Origin: Macrobrachium rosenbergii
Lineage: Eukaryota; Arthropoda; Malacostraca; Decapoda; Palaemonidae
Direction: 5' to 3'
NCBI RefSeq assembly: GCF_040412425.1
Contig: NC_089767.1
Span: forward strand, 42,021,009 to 42,085,008
Length of the DNA: 64,000 bases
Positions within the stretch are counted from its first letter, which is position 1, and each line of letters opens with the position of its first letter. This document shows positions 50,401 to 60,741 of this stretch, in pieces. Made by a program: the position numbers and the translations under genes. The notes beneath the pieces were generated by a model. That model saw only the letters and a list, made by a program, of their open reading frames with translations. It searched no databases and had not been told where the DNA came from.

Positions 50401-51833
50401 TGCAGCATCTGGGTACTTGCTAATTTTTCACATATTTCTGACAAGACATGAACTTCTGCGAACAGAAAATTAATATCTAACATCAGAGCAAGATAGACAT
50501 AATTTTACAGTCAGGTGTGTTTTCTCACACCTGGAAAACAGTTAATAATTCCTTGAACAAAATAAGGAAAATTCTCCATTACATGTTCGATAGTTTAAAG
50601 AGTTTTACATTTACAGATGGTTTTGGTTTTACAAATGAAATACTATAACTTCCGAAAATACATGAAAAAGATAGCTTTGGCTGATCATCCTGGGCTTGTG
50701 TTTTCTGGTGAAAATTGGTGATTTTGTCTTGGCAGGCGGATGCCTGGAGGGCCCAGTTGGGGCCCCACATTCTAAAATTCTCTATATGCAGATTTAAAGT
50801 GGACTGTGGGTGCCAGATAATACTTACAAACTGGTAAGTCCAAACTGAGATGCCACTCAGACCGCAAGGATTCTGTATGCATTGACTCAATTCAGTAAAT
50901 AACTGCTCTGTGTAATTCATAGGAAAAATCTGTAGGCTTTTTGGCATAATTTGTCAGTAAAAATTAGCAATAATTGTGCTGAAATCTGAACCCATACTGG
51001 GATTCAAGGAAATGAGGTTGACATATGTACAAAATATGCTCCTTACATTAGTGTAAAAAGATTTCACTACTTGAACATGAAATAACCCATGAGGTCATAC
51101 TATATACTCTAAGGAAATGCAAGAACTGGTCATCTCTCTTAACCAACAATTAGAAATATAAAAGTGTAAATACTGTAAGCAGCACAGGTTATCAGTTGTC
51201 TTCATTCCAAATAGTTATGAGAAAAATTGTTTTAAGCTGATTGAGGGTTGGGCACACATCTGCAATTTTGGGAGTTGGGAGATGGTGCAGTCTTGCACCC
51301 ATGAATTTTGCACCAATGAATTTTTTTAAAATAAAAATTAAAATTTTACACTTAAAATTACTTATATACAGTGCTCTTGCTTCCATAAATTATTTACATT
51401 CTTAAAAGTGTATGAATAATGAAAGGAGTATGAATGATTAATGAAAGCTGTGAGTGTAAAGACAAGTTTATTTTTAAAACTTTGTTGATAACTCTTCATT
51501 CATTCCCTTTGCCTATTCACCTAATTTCTTTCTTACCCTATTTAAGAATGAATCTTTTTGATCCTCCAGACGAGTTTATAAATGTAATTGCAACAGTCTT
51601 TGTAGCTGATGTACTTTGAGGTTAATATTTTATTTTCATTTTTAGGTGGTGGTGTTGTTACAACAAGAGCTCATGTGCATTACTTGGTAACCGAATGGGG
51701 CATAGCTTATTTGTTTGGTAAGAATTTGAGACAGCGTGCAGCTGCACTTATACAGATTGCGCATCCAGATCACAGAGAGTTCCTAGAGAAAGCTGCTTTT
51801 GAAAGGCTTAAATGCATGCCTTCTCTAGATTAA
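35241..51833 (+). CDS. Mitochondrial acetyl-CoA hydrolase / 4-hydroxybutyrate CoA-transferase family protein, complete, 9 exons
   Basis: Class I CoA-transferase related to Drosophila CG7920, bacterial 4-hydroxybutyrate CoA-transferase and fungal Ach1. It moves CoA between short acyl groups, or hydrolyses acetyl-CoA; which substrate applies here is not shown. Exons: 35241-35415, 38225-38377, 39068-39216, 39742-39837, 41330-41513, 43041-43256, 45522-45659, 47208-47336, 51646-51833. They join to exactly 475 residues plus stop, the usual family length. Residues 1-30 (Arg-rich, no acid) look like a mitochondrial presequence. The N-terminal transferase domain contains FFIGSNCRKTVNEGR, VSPPDKHGFCSLG and MPRTFGDGIIH. 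The C-terminal domain contains the oxyanion-type GIGNIPDAV (253-261), HSEMFSDG with probable catalytic Glu276, INSCIEVDLTGQV and GGVVTTRAHVHYLVTEWG. The first ATG in frame after the CpG-rich region was chosen as the start. Confidence 0.93.
35416..38224 (+). other. Intron 1 of the CoA-transferase gene
   Basis: Long first intron, 2.8 kb. Its only recognisable content is the tRNA-like SINE near its 3' end (37831-38110). Confidence 0.8.
37831..38110 (+). mobile_element. tRNA-derived SINE
   Basis: Its head resembles a tRNA: GGACGAGTCGGTAGAGC is a likely A box region and CCCGAGTTAGAGTCTCC a B box (consensus GGTTCGANTCC) with a mutation. The body contains GGTGATAGAAATTCATTTC, TGGTTCAGATTCCACAA and CTAATCCTTCGGGCCA; the tail has CAGCTCAGTGGTCTGGT. 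I associate this layout with decapod SINEs. It ends about 115 bp before exon 2. Confidence 0.75.
38225..38377 (+). CDS. CoA-transferase exon 2
   Basis: Acceptor TTTCAG, donor GTAAAT, split codons at both ends. Reads DVVFVHGAAATPLKLVKAM and VCHIHTEGPALYAQPDCEG, the first Rossmann-like segment of the transferase domain. Confidence 0.92.
39068..39216 (+). CDS. CoA-transferase exon 3
   Basis: Acceptor ATTTCAG, donor GTAAGA, ends in phase 0. Reads FRANSFFIGSNCRKTVNEGR then FVPIFLSEIPILF, both hallmark motifs of the AcetylCoA_hydro domain. Confidence 0.94.
39742..39837 (+). CDS. CoA-transferase exon 4
   Basis: Acceptor CTTTGTAG, donor GTAAGT, phase 0, 32 codons. Reads VSPPDKHGFCSLGTSVDCAR then NAKYIIGQ, strongly conserved in the family. 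Confidence 0.95.
40021..40540 (+). pseudogene. Decayed LINE reverse transcriptase in intron 4
   Basis: Plus-strand frames read AHQGSLLSP, then LRLQYADDLVFTAEPEEEV (YADD catalytic motif), then MERSRLK. Around 40410-40530 there is a degenerate counterpart of the CYLGD(x)LD..GG segment that follows it. Stops and frameshifts interrupt every frame. Orientation is the same as the host gene. Confidence 0.7.
41330..41513 (+). CDS. CoA-transferase exon 5
   Basis: Acceptor CTTTCCAG, donor GTAAGT. Reads VNPCMPRTFGDGIIHKSHFD and, after a variable segment, NQIGQLIADNLVVNGATLQM, leading into the oxyanion loop in the next exon. Confidence 0.95.
41514..43040 (+). other. Intron 5 of the CoA-transferase gene with a perfect hairpin
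   Basis: No exon or mobile element recognised. A perfect 19-bp inverted repeat with a 3-base loop occupies 41560-41600, near the donor. Short repeats of CTTTTATTTCTGTG occur at about 41695-41757. Confidence 0.7.
41560..41600. repeat. Perfect 19-bp inverted repeat, 3-base loop
   Basis: TTCTGAATTTTAGTAAAAG (41560-41578) and its exact reverse complement (41582-41600) flank TAG. It starts 47 bases after the exon 5 donor, so it could form a hairpin in the pre-mRNA. Confidence 0.9.
43041..43256 (+). CDS. CoA-transferase exon 6: active-site region
   Basis: Acceptor CTTCTACAG, donor GTAAGT. Reads GIGNIPDAVLASL and GIHSEMFSDGVVDLVEAG. The Glu in HSEMFSDG (residue 276) aligns with the glutamate that forms the glutamyl-CoA thioester in 4-hydroxybutyrate CoA-transferase. 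Ends FDFVDNNPFV plus one base. Confidence 0.95.
43257..45521 (+). other. Intron 6 of the CoA-transferase gene
   Basis: 2.3 kb of AT-rich sequence. No exon, repeat or mobile element recognised. Confidence 0.6.
45522..45659 (+). CDS. CoA-transferase exon 7
   Basis: Acceptor TTTTTACAG, donor GTAAGA. Reads MCDVSFVNNIPIIAENPKVT then INSCIEVDLTGQVVSDSIGT, matching the conserved EMR..DYVN..R.IA.N and NSA.EVDLTGQV segments. Met-Cys replaces the more usual Met-Arg. Confidence 0.94.
45660..47207 (+). other. Intron 7 of the CoA-transferase gene
   Basis: Contains a 41-bp near-perfect tandem duplication at 46980-47061 (TACAGTACATACATTTGTAG in each copy). Nothing else recognised. Confidence 0.65.
46980..47061 (+). 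repeat. 41-bp tandem duplication
   Basis: Two units starting TACAGTACATACATTTG at 46980 and 47021, differing at about one position. It lies about 150 bp before exon 8. Confidence 0.9.
47208..47336 (+). CDS. CoA-transferase exon 8
   Basis: Acceptor TTTTGAAG (AAG, less common), donor GTAATA. Reads GVGGQVDFIRGAAVCRDG then AMPSVTSRGESKIVPFLKQ, family-typical. Confidence 0.94.
47337..48398 (+). other. 5' part of intron 8, between exon 8 and the gypsy relic
   Basis: No exon seen. An open minus-strand frame at 48127-48402 continues the orientation of the gypsy relic but matches no domain I know; it may be a further worn part of the element. Confidence 0.4.
48399..50392 (-). mobile_element. Decayed Ty3/gypsy LTR retrotransposon, antisense in intron 8
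   Basis: On the minus strand, from high to low coordinates: gag-like frames (50392 to about 49720, with KADTVLKF and LPHRTVTKIPSASTMPLDKF), a worn aspartic protease motif (FLTDMGT, about 49475-49500, where FLVDTGA is expected), a linker, then reverse transcriptase (YPLPNIVDIMNQLEGARAFT and KLDLLKGHYQV near 48780-48870) and its catalytic box (YVDNILIFS near 48600-48626, with Asn replacing the second Asp of YVDD). Frames are broken by stops and indels. RNase H, integrase and both LTRs were not recognised, so the 3' part is missing. It is inside a gene that it does not disrupt. Confidence 0.75.
50393..51645 (+). other. 3' part of intron 8, upstream flank of the gypsy relic
   Basis: On the minus strand CTGGCACCCACAGTCC near 50800-50815 resembles a retroviral-type primer binding site (TGGCxCCCA), which would put the lost 5' LTR above about 50815. 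No LTR pair was recognised by eye. Confidence 0.35.
51646..51833 (+). CDS. CoA-transferase exon 9 and stop
   Basis: Acceptor TTTTTAG. Reads GGGVVTTRAHVHYLVTEWG, then NLRQRAAALIQIAHPDHREF and ends CMPSLD with TAA at 51831-51833. This is the conserved C-terminus of the AcetylCoA_hyd_C domain. Confidence 0.95.
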
Positions 51834-52100
51834 CTTTTTTATGCCAAAAATTATAATTACATTTAAGTTTAGTGTGGACCATGCACTAATCGTGTTTAAC
51901 ATTTAGATTTTATCGAGCCATATTTTAATGTCAATATTTCTTTCCTTTACGTACCAGTACTGTTTCTAGGAGTTTACTGTATACATTTTGATCTCATACT
52001 AGTCTATGAATTAAGACATTTTTTGACATTTTGTGTTCCATATAATTAGTGATAATCTGAAGATTTTTACGCATAATAAATTACACTGTCAGCATTTTCT
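51834..52100 (+). other. Probable 3' UTR of the CoA-transferase gene
   Basis: AT-rich non-coding sequence after the stop up to the first canonical poly(A) signal. Confidence 0.6.
52075..52080 (+). terminator. Poly(A) signal AATAAA of the CoA-transferase gene
   Basis: First canonical AATAAA after the stop, 242 bases downstream, followed by a T-rich stretch (TTTTCTGTC). Confidence 0.6.
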
Positions 52101-55100
52101 GTCATATTTAATTTCCTGTATGCCTTAACAGGTGATGGAAATCATATTGGTGCTCTCTACTTTAACTGATCTTAAATGAATCTCCTATGAATGGTCCTAG
52201 AGATTATATTTTCCCATTTAGTCAGCTACTATTTCTATGGCACGTCATGTTTCTTTATATTTCACACTCATTCTCCAGTTATTTGCATACATTATCTCTC
52301 TACTGTTAATTTTATTAATTACTGCTTATTGCATCTCCAAAATCTGTTTCATATAATATTTAAGTGAAGGTATTAATTACAAGTTTTGTTTACAGAATTC
52401 AATACTCTTATGGTTAACAGCAAAGGTACACAGGTACGGAAGAGTATATAAAACTTTACTCTTCTTTATTAGACATTGGTAGACCTCTTTTATGTGAATC
52501 ATTATAAATGTATTTACTGAAACAGTCTGAACTTTCCAATTCTTAGGAATCACTGAAACAGTCAAACAGAAACCGAGCATAATTCAAAGTCCAGAGATTT
52601 TAATAATATACATGTCCTGAAGGTTTTGTAACTTATAATCAATGTTACTGCAGTTAAAATACTTCCTTTTCATTATTGTTGTTCAAATATTTGTTTATAC
52701 AAACACTGCAAACCGTTAGTGAACGTAAGTTCTTGTACCGAGATGAATATAGTAATGATATATAAACAGCATTTACATTACATGTTTTGTGTCGCAGCAA
52801 CGTTGTTGACTGCTTGTTGCATATCTGTGTAACAATTTTTAAAGGAACAGTATTAATACAGTACATGTAGTTATACATGTTTACTCATGTTTAACATATG
52901 CCAGAATATTTCTAACTATCCTGATTTTTCTTACAAAATACCATACATAATAATCAACTGAACAAAAAATTGTTCATTTTAGCATGGAAAACAAAGTTAT
53001 CTAATTTGCCTTTCAGAAAAATATGTAACTAGTTTTTTATAAATTTAAACTTTATTTGTCAATCTTTATAAAGATTTTTTTGCAGTTAGGGCTTTCACGT
53101 CTGTCAGTTGTAAGAGGCCCATCCCACAGTTGCCTCCAGTGATAAATTTTCTGTACACTTTAGTAGTGAATTTTTGCCTTGTGATATTAGATTTGCCGAG
53201 TGTTCATAGTCAAAATAAGTAGCATTTCTATACTACCTCATCTTTTTGCTCAGCTGGTGTTAAAGAAAATATGCTGGAGAAGTTCCCAATATTGATAATG
53301 GAAATACAGTAGTACTGTATAATGACTGTAAAATTAATAGTGAAATTGCCATATGAATGGACGTTTTGTGAAATTAAGTTGATCTCTTTATGAAGGGAAG
53401 GGTAATGCCATTGAGTAGGATTCGTTATCCAGCACCATGAACATATCTACGCAATTTGAAGATTTCCCTGAGCACGGTTATTTACTAAACATATCACGAT
53501 TCATAATGTTCGGAGAATGACCATGAAACACCATTCTGACTTGGCCTTCCAACATGTTGAATACATGGGAGAATGCTTTCAGAGTGGGTTTAGTCCCTCT
53601 GGGAGCCCCAAATATAGTTTACTCAGCCATTTTGAGGTTCCTCCAGCAAACAAGCTAGAAAATTATACAATAACAAACCCAATGACATTCAATCAAAACT
53701 AGACTTAACACAAGAATGTGCAATCAACTATGGCAGTAAGAATGATCTTTTATATCAGGGATTCAGTACTTGAGGAAGAATAAGGATAAGGAAGGCACTG
53801 ATAGTCAGCTACAGTGGCTTTGTTAGCTACAACTCTCATCAACCTTTGCTATTTTGGTCTTACGTAGAGTGGGCAAAGCCTCAAACCTTTCTATTCCATT
53901 TTGATGTTGAGTGGGCAAGGCCTGGAATTTTCAGCCAAAGAGCCTAAGGACTAACCAGTCATACCAGTCAGTCTTGGTATCAGAAGGAAATTATTTTTAA
54001 AGCCTACACAGTTTCATTCTTCCCTCTTGCATGGGTAGAGTGCCTCAACTCTCCCGTTAAAAGGCTCCGACCATAAAGACATAGAGACTGTGTAGAGAAC
54101 TCGTTACATACTTAAAACCTGTGAATGAATTACATAAAATGTGAAGGACTGCAACAATTCTTTGAAAACAAGCGCACTTGTAGGGAGCATGACCAGACCA
54201 AGGCAGAAATTATGAACCAGCCAACTGACAGAATTATGTATCATAGACTGGTCTATCATATGACCTTCAGGTGTAACTTAAGCAGGCACTAAAGCACTTG
54301 GAAGGAATTTTAGTGTGGGAAAGAAACACACAAACCAATTAAAGGCCCCCAGAATTGTCGACACATGTATACTGTACTCATGGTGGGAAAAGAAAATAGA
54401 CACAAGATACTGGAGATGCAGCTACTTTGGGCAACAGAAAAAAATGTCAAGTTGTGTTAACTTGGACTGAAGCTCCATGCTAGTTGAACATGATTAATCT
54501 ACAATATCCAAGATGCTCCAATTAGGAGTGAAGGAATGGCAGGCGTATTCAAAACTTTACATCGGTAATACCATTAAGATTACTTGTCTCTAGATGTATA
54601 CAGTTTATACTAATTTGCATCTTACTTTCTCCCTCCCTAAAAATTGGCTATTTGAGAGCCAACTAAACTAACATATAGCAACTGTATGTGATATCTACCA
54701 AAGAAAACCATTTCAACTAATGTGATATCTAGTCAAACTGCTATCTCTTTAAGCAAGCCATTAAAATGTAAGATTACTATTAGTTGTCTGGTTAAAAGGT
54801 GTGCTCTATATGAACTTCATGGTACAAATTGAATGCCTGTTACTGTCTGTAGGCATACCAAAAGCAATAAAGTACATTTTACAATAATAATTTCATATTA
54901 AATTTTTTCTCATTCTACCTTAAGATGTCCAACAGAAACAAATTAACACCTAAAAATGTTGAATAAACACTTCATACAAGGGATTTACAACTACAGTAAT
55001 TAATCAATTATTTTAAATATGTTCCTAGTCAGAGCTCTACAGATATCATCTGTTAAGGCACCATATATCAATATAATCACTCCCCTATAAGTGTTTACAG

Positions 55101-55139
55101 TACATGATTTTACAAAAAAAAACAAGCATCCAACACACC
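52101..55139. other. Intergenic, nothing recognised
   Basis: AT-rich sequence downstream of the CoA-transferase gene with short open frames that resemble no protein. No clear repeat seen. Confidence 0.5.
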
Positions 55140-55280
55140 TTAGGCTGCGTCCACAAGATCGAACTTTGTTCGATGTGATGTCAGAAGTGAAGAAACTGCA
55201 GGCAAAGTCAGAACTTGCCCGCCGTTTCTCCGCTTCTGACGTCACATCGAACAAAGTTCGATCGTGTGGACGCAGCCTTA
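55140..55280. mobile_element. PIF/Harbinger-like MITE with TTA target duplication
   Basis: A 135-bp element (55143-55277) with terminal inverted repeats of about 48 bp starting GGCTGCGTCCACA and ending TGTGGACGCAGCC, nearly perfect. TTA lies on both sides (55140-55142, 55278-55280). Inside each arm TCGAACTTTGTTCGA is itself a palindrome. GG termini plus a 3-bp TTA/TWA duplication are marks of PIF/Harbinger elements. No transposase is encoded. Confidence 0.9.
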
Positions 55281-57472
55281 ACATATCAGGCTACAGTGAT
55301 TTATCTGGCATTATGTTACACAAGTGACAAGCAATTAAAACTGAATATCTGTAATATGTGATGTCTGCACTGCCTTTTACTCCTATGCACCTGTAATTGT
55401 TGTGAACTGTGAATTCACCTAGAAAAAAACTTGTCCATGTATTACATTTACTAACTGTTAAGTATTTAGCCAAAAAAAAAAAAGTTTGGTTGGAGTTACA
55501 AAGGTCATATTTTAATAAACTGATTATAGAGCAAAGATTCACCTATTAAAAAATATGTTTTGAAAAATTTTTGTATGCATCTGTATATACCTATATATGT
55601 TTTATAAATAAAAATTTGACAATTAATGGAACTGTTTTTTATATTAATCAAGGGTCTATTTTATATACTGTAAAACATTATTAATTACTAGCAACTGTTT
55701 TGAAAGAAAAATTGTTTCAATGCCAGGCCAACAACTTATTGTTACTTGAATGTGTGTATGAATAAAATGAATGAATAAAATTGTTCTTATTTTCCTGTTA
55801 ATGTTACCAGGTAGTATAACGTCTTACATCCTGCTTAAAACATATAATGATGTAACAACACTATTATTAGTGGACATGTGGAAGTATTTCAACACCTGTA
55901 TTTTAAAGAAGAAAAAGATACTACAAAAGAGTGATATTGATGGTACCGTCACAAGCAAGTGAATAAACTATTCTGAACTAAATATACCTACGGTTGCAAT
56001 GACCAGGGTATGACTTACAAGGTAAGAGGGGGATAAAAATGTAAAAATAAAACGAAGTTACACAGAAAACAATTGTATGAAGTAAATCCAGCCGGGGCTT
56101 TGATCTGTCCACATGGCTCTCTTGACAAAAAGTAGTTATCTAAAGCCATGGGTGATAATGACTAGCCTACACCCAAGAATCAAGTGAGTTATATTTCACA
56201 TTTTCGTATTCCATACTTTGCTTCTCTCTTGATCACTTCAAGATGATATTTTTGAGACAGAAGTGTAAGACCAACAGAGGTAAATTCGGCAGGGAAACCA
56301 TTTACCAGTGAACAATATTTTGTGGAAGAGGAACATGATACCACTGATTTCTGAAAGAATCCTCTGGAGACAATTTCACTGTCCTGGGAAGTGGTTGTCA
56401 AACTTAAATGTGAATGTTTATTATATTCACTTGCAGAGATTTGGGAGAATTTGAAGTGTTATATGCCAAAATTTCTTTAGACATCTCTGTAGGCAGAGTA
56501 CGTCTCTTGTAGTTCCTTATGAGATGAAGAGACCTCTAAGCAAGCTCCTACCACAAAAATTCCAGTTTTGTTGAGCTCTTGGGGGTAGGTAAGTGTACCA
56601 TGGCACAAATTTTGAAATTTCTTTACTTAAAGAAAAGTTATGAATAGAAATGAACACACGAAATATCTATGAATAATAAAAACCTAAATATTATGTCAAT
56701 AATATCACTCTATGAACAAAATAAAAACAACAGTAATTGTAATTTTCCGCCAAGATCACAGGTGAATCATAGGCCTACCTGTCAGGGATTTGTTTTTTAT
56801 TAAGTCTGGAAACAGCCACATCCCATTCTGTGCTAAGAGTACTCCATCTATGAAAGCGTAGGTTCGTATTTCTGTCGGAACAACTAAGTATCCCAGAGTA
56901 TTGAATTACTGTATTCCTTAGTAGCTTAGTCGATGACTAGAATGAAGTTTTATGTCAGTAGTAGAAGTGAGATGAGATTTATTTCCAAAGACATATTTAG
57001 GTAGAAAGTTTCCCTTGAGTAGGCTGGATACCTCGTGTCAAAACGTCATCACCAAAACATATCAAACTTGTAGGGATAGGCTTACCAATTCTAATACTGT
57101 AGTCGATAAACGCTACCCTTTTCCTTCAAGTATATCATGGAGTCTGGAAGCTGCCCCTCTGTTATTGGTTCTATCACATCTTGTCCTTTCTGATGCTTCT
57201 GGATTTTCTCCTGAAAGAAATACAATGCTCCATGTCACTTTCACTTTTGTACTTGCAAAAATAGAAAGCACAATAAAATACTACAATGCTATTTTTATTT
57301 AGAATATATTCACAAACAAAATAAAGACAATTAAAATTCCTGGCTATTCCTGTATGAATATAAATAAACCAACTGCTTAAACAATGAATGGGTACATAGA
57401 GGAAACCGTATTAGGGAAATTTTCTTTAGTAAAACTCATATCATTAATATCTAAGTTAATGAAATAGGAGTT
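55281..57472. other. Intergenic, nothing recognised
   Basis: AT-rich, several AATAAA-like words and A runs, no credible exon or repeat. Confidence 0.5.
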
Positions 57473-57586
57473 GGAGAACCACACCATATATTTCCTTGGG
57501 AAAGTTAATTATTATATGTTGCTTATCAAGGAGAACCACACCATATATTTCCTTGGGAAAGTTAATTATCTTATGATGCTTATCAA
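57473..57586 (+). repeat. 57-bp tandem duplication
   Basis: GGAGAACCACACCATATATT starts both copies (57473 and 57530); the copies differ at a few positions near their 3' ends. Confidence 0.92.
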
Positions 57587-58597
57587 ACAGCACAATGCTC
57601 CAATTACATATCTATAAGGGATTAAACCATACTTGTACAAAAATTATAAATTGAACTCTAGACAGTGAACAGCATCAGCTGCCCACAGGAGTATTACAAT
57701 CAGATATCTATGGAAATTCTTGGATATATTTTGCTTCTTTACCGTTACCCAGTTGACTAACCAGTCTTTTAACACAACACATATATGCACCACTATTACT
57801 TTTAAATATTTTCTAACAGCCATTTAGCTTGGTATTCTATCTACTCTCCTACTTAATTTTTATTGGCAAAGTGTAACAGCACTTCCTCTTTTTTAAAACA
57901 GAATTATATAGAATAAAACAAATTATACAATGCCCTCAGTCCCTAGCATGCAAGACTGCAAAGTGTCCACCAAACTTAATACAGCTTCTGCCGAAGTGAG
58001 GGCGGACACTTCAGCCAGCTGACTGATTCCAATCATTCTATTAAAGAAGCATACCTTCTCATTACAAAAACAGATGCTTAAAGGGGTTTTATACCCACCA
58101 AAGGTATTTCTCTCTTACCAAAAATCCTACCTATACCGATGCTAACTTCAAGCTTGTCTCTAAGGCAGACATCAAGACAATTTTTCCTGAAATGCTTTCA
58201 TATTCCTATGTGACCAAATATGGTATATCAGAACTAGAATCAAAACATGCCTGTAGTGTCTCCTTTCTCAAGATCCTGTGGTTAATAAAATTACACTGTA
58301 GCTTTAAGCCTTACTTGCTAATACAGCCTCTTTGTCAAATGAAAATCCCCTACAATCATGTTCCACATCATTCCCCAAAAGGTTGTCACTATTGCATCAT
58401 GGAAAAATCATCTATGGACATCATCACATGGTCACTGAAATGCTGAAACAGATACTTTAAATTTACTCACAGAAGACAAGTGACACAGAATTATCAGAAT
58501 AAAATGAACCAAGATTTTAAAGCAAGTTAATGTGAAGAGAAGTAAAAAAAAAAAATATTTCTGGAAATAACCATAGCTTTCTAAAAGGAAAGTCATT

Positions 58598-58599
<2 letters not shown>
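57587..58599. other. Intergenic, nothing recognised
   Basis: No exon, repeat or RNA gene seen. Confidence 0.5.

Positions 58600-58675
<76 letters not shown>
58600..58675. repeat. (GA)n microsatellite
   Basis: About 38 GA/AG units on the plus strand. Confidence 0.97.
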
Positions 58676-58678
<3 letters not shown>

Positions 58679-59144
58679 TGCACAACAGAGGCTACTGACC
58701 CAGGGGCTGTGTCATAACCTCAATCTTGGCCTTTCACAGATCAGGGTTCAAGTTTCCTTGCTTCAAGGTACGTTCCGACACAATCCTTTCCTCATTTAAT
58801 TTCTCTAAAGAATTATTTGTCACAATTTAATTTTACTTACCGCTATTTGTTATTCACAACATATATCCACCTTAATTTCGTATAAAAGACATATTTGCGG
58901 ATCTATTTGGTAATTATGCATTCATGTCTACTCCTTTTCTCTTTTTTTCTTTTATTATTGTTTATGTGTGCCTGTATGTTCATAAAAGTTTTAGAGCGTA
59001 AGTCGGAAATACAAAAAAAAAAAATAATAAATAAATAAATGAAAAATATAAATAAATAAAACATGATTCAGATTATCATGAGATTAAAGATCGTGATAAA
59101 AATTCTAACCAGATTTGCCCTCCCATGAAATGCCTTAGATCTGA

Positions 59145-59145
59145 A

Positions 59146-59206
<61 letters not shown>

Positions 59207-59219
59207 TAATAATAATAAT
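59145..59219. repeat. (AAT)n microsatellite
   Basis: About 24 AAT units with one ATAAT interruption at about 59205. An (AAAT)-rich stretch at 59020-59061 precedes it. Confidence 0.95.
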
Positions 59220-59477
59220 GTCAAATGTGTCACGAAATTTCCTTAAGAGTTTTTAATCTGAGAACGTATAAGCTTTTTCACATTGTACCACAATCAAGGG
59301 TATGCAATAATTTCACTTCTGTACTGTATATAATATCTTTAAGTCTATGTGTACTTTAACTTCATTTAAAGTGTACGTCCAAAATGATGAAAACAAATCA
59401 TTAGATTTAATGTTAAGTAAAGAGCATAATAATAAACCTGAGCTTCGTATACGAATCCAGGTAAAAAAGTCACAATC

Positions 59478-59665
59478 TTTCCTAGATAGTGACCCCAAGG
59501 GTTTTAACCCGGTATGTGTCCACCTTTGCGGAATGTTTCATGCAAACCTGCTGGGATTTTTTTTTTTAACCCGGTATGTATCCACCTTTGCGACGTGTTT
59601 AGTACAAGTCCGTTGGGGAATTCCATATTAACATAAACAAAAGACTGTAAATATGATAATGACTC
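59478..59665 (+). repeat. Dispersed repeat (GGTATGT..CCACCTTTGCGG type), copy 2, internally duplicated
   Basis: Matches 34536-34656. Here the central piece (CCCGGTATGT, CCACCTTTGCG, then a CTGTTGGG-like end) occurs twice, at about 59499-59553 and 59567-59620. It leads directly into the 24-bp minisatellite. Confidence 0.8.
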
Positions 59666-59711
59666 CCTGTGACTTTATTACCAGCCACCATAAATTAATG
59701 TGACTTATTCC

Positions 59712-60155
59712 TGTGACTTTTTTCCTAGTCAAAATTGTGACCTTTTTCCTAGTCAAAATTGTGACTTTTTTCCTAGTCAAAATTGTGACTTTTTTCCTAG
59801 TCAAAATTGTGACTTTTTTCCTAGTCAAAATTGTAACCTTTTTTCCTAGCCAAATTGTGACTTTTTTCCTGGTCAAAATTGTGACCTTTTTTCCTAGCCA
59901 AATTGTGACTTTTTTCCTGGTCAAAATTGTGACTCTTTTCCTAGTCAAAATTGTGACTTTTTTCCTAGTCAAAATTATGACCTTTTTTCCTAGTCAAAAT
60001 TGTGACTTATTTCCTAGTCAAAATTGTGACTTTTTCTCCTAGTCAAAATTGTGACTTTTTCTCCTAGTCAAAATTGTGACTAGTCAAAATTGTTTTTTTT
60101 TCCTAGACAAAATTGTGACTTTTTCCTATTCAAAATTGTGACTTTTATCCTGTGA
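59712..60155 (+). repeat. 24-bp minisatellite, about 18 copies
   Basis: Tandem units of the form GTGAC-T6-CCTAG-TCAAAATT, 23-25 bp each. One unit is shortened (about 60077-60092) and one is degenerate. Units near 59833-59928 alternate between CCTAGCC and CCTGGTC variants, a two-unit higher-order period. The array is flanked by related pieces (CTGTGAC..TATTACC.GCCACC at about 59670-59692 and 60150-60173), so it seems to have grown inside an older repeat. Because 24 is a multiple of 3, both strands stay open and encode peptide repeats (LTRKKVTI / VTFFLVKI). I take these as artefacts. Confidence 0.93.
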
Positions 60156-60173
60156 CACTATTACCGGCCACCT

Positions 60174-60741
60174 CATATACTACCCAGGATCAAAAAATGC
60201 CGGCTGGTTTTGAAGCTTTATCCTTCTATATTTAACAAGGTATATCAACATTTGTTGACATACAAATTCTCATAAATTCTTCTTGCATTCTGACAGCTTC
60301 TTCCCACATCTATTTTGTTCCAACTCCTGGCTCTGTCAATCTAACTCTTCTGAATCCTTGCATACATTTTACCCGTCTAATTTCTATTTAATATTCTTTT
60401 CTTCTTAAAACTGTTTCCTATTGCTAACCGCTTTCCAGAATTAACCTTCGGGAGCTACGTTATTCTTACATGAACTGGATAATCTTATTCACGTCGTCGT
60501 CTCTCTCTAACGGTAACCCAAAGGATCATTTCCTTTTCCTGGGAGGAAGCTTGACTGGTTTGCTCTACATTAATTCCTTCTAGCTGTGATATCAAATCTA
60601 TATGTTAATTCTAATTATTAATCCCCTCACTTCCTCTGTAATATTTTACCTATCAGCATCGAAATTTACTTTTTTTTTTGCACATCCTGAAATATTACCT
60701 TAGTGATAAACTAATAGTACCTGCTTTTTTTGTGTTCTAAG
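60174..60741. other. Intergenic, nothing recognised
   Basis: T- and C-rich sequence without a credible exon or repeat. Confidence 0.5.

Noticed and set aside
59628..60042. Open frames on both strands with LTRKKVTI or VTFFLVKI peptide repeats
   Set aside because: They are the translation of a 24-bp minisatellite; a period divisible by three keeps all units in frame. No start context, domain or flanking exon.
59712..60155. CRISPR-like regular array
   Set aside because: The units are directly adjacent without unique spacers, and the DNA is clearly eukaryotic.
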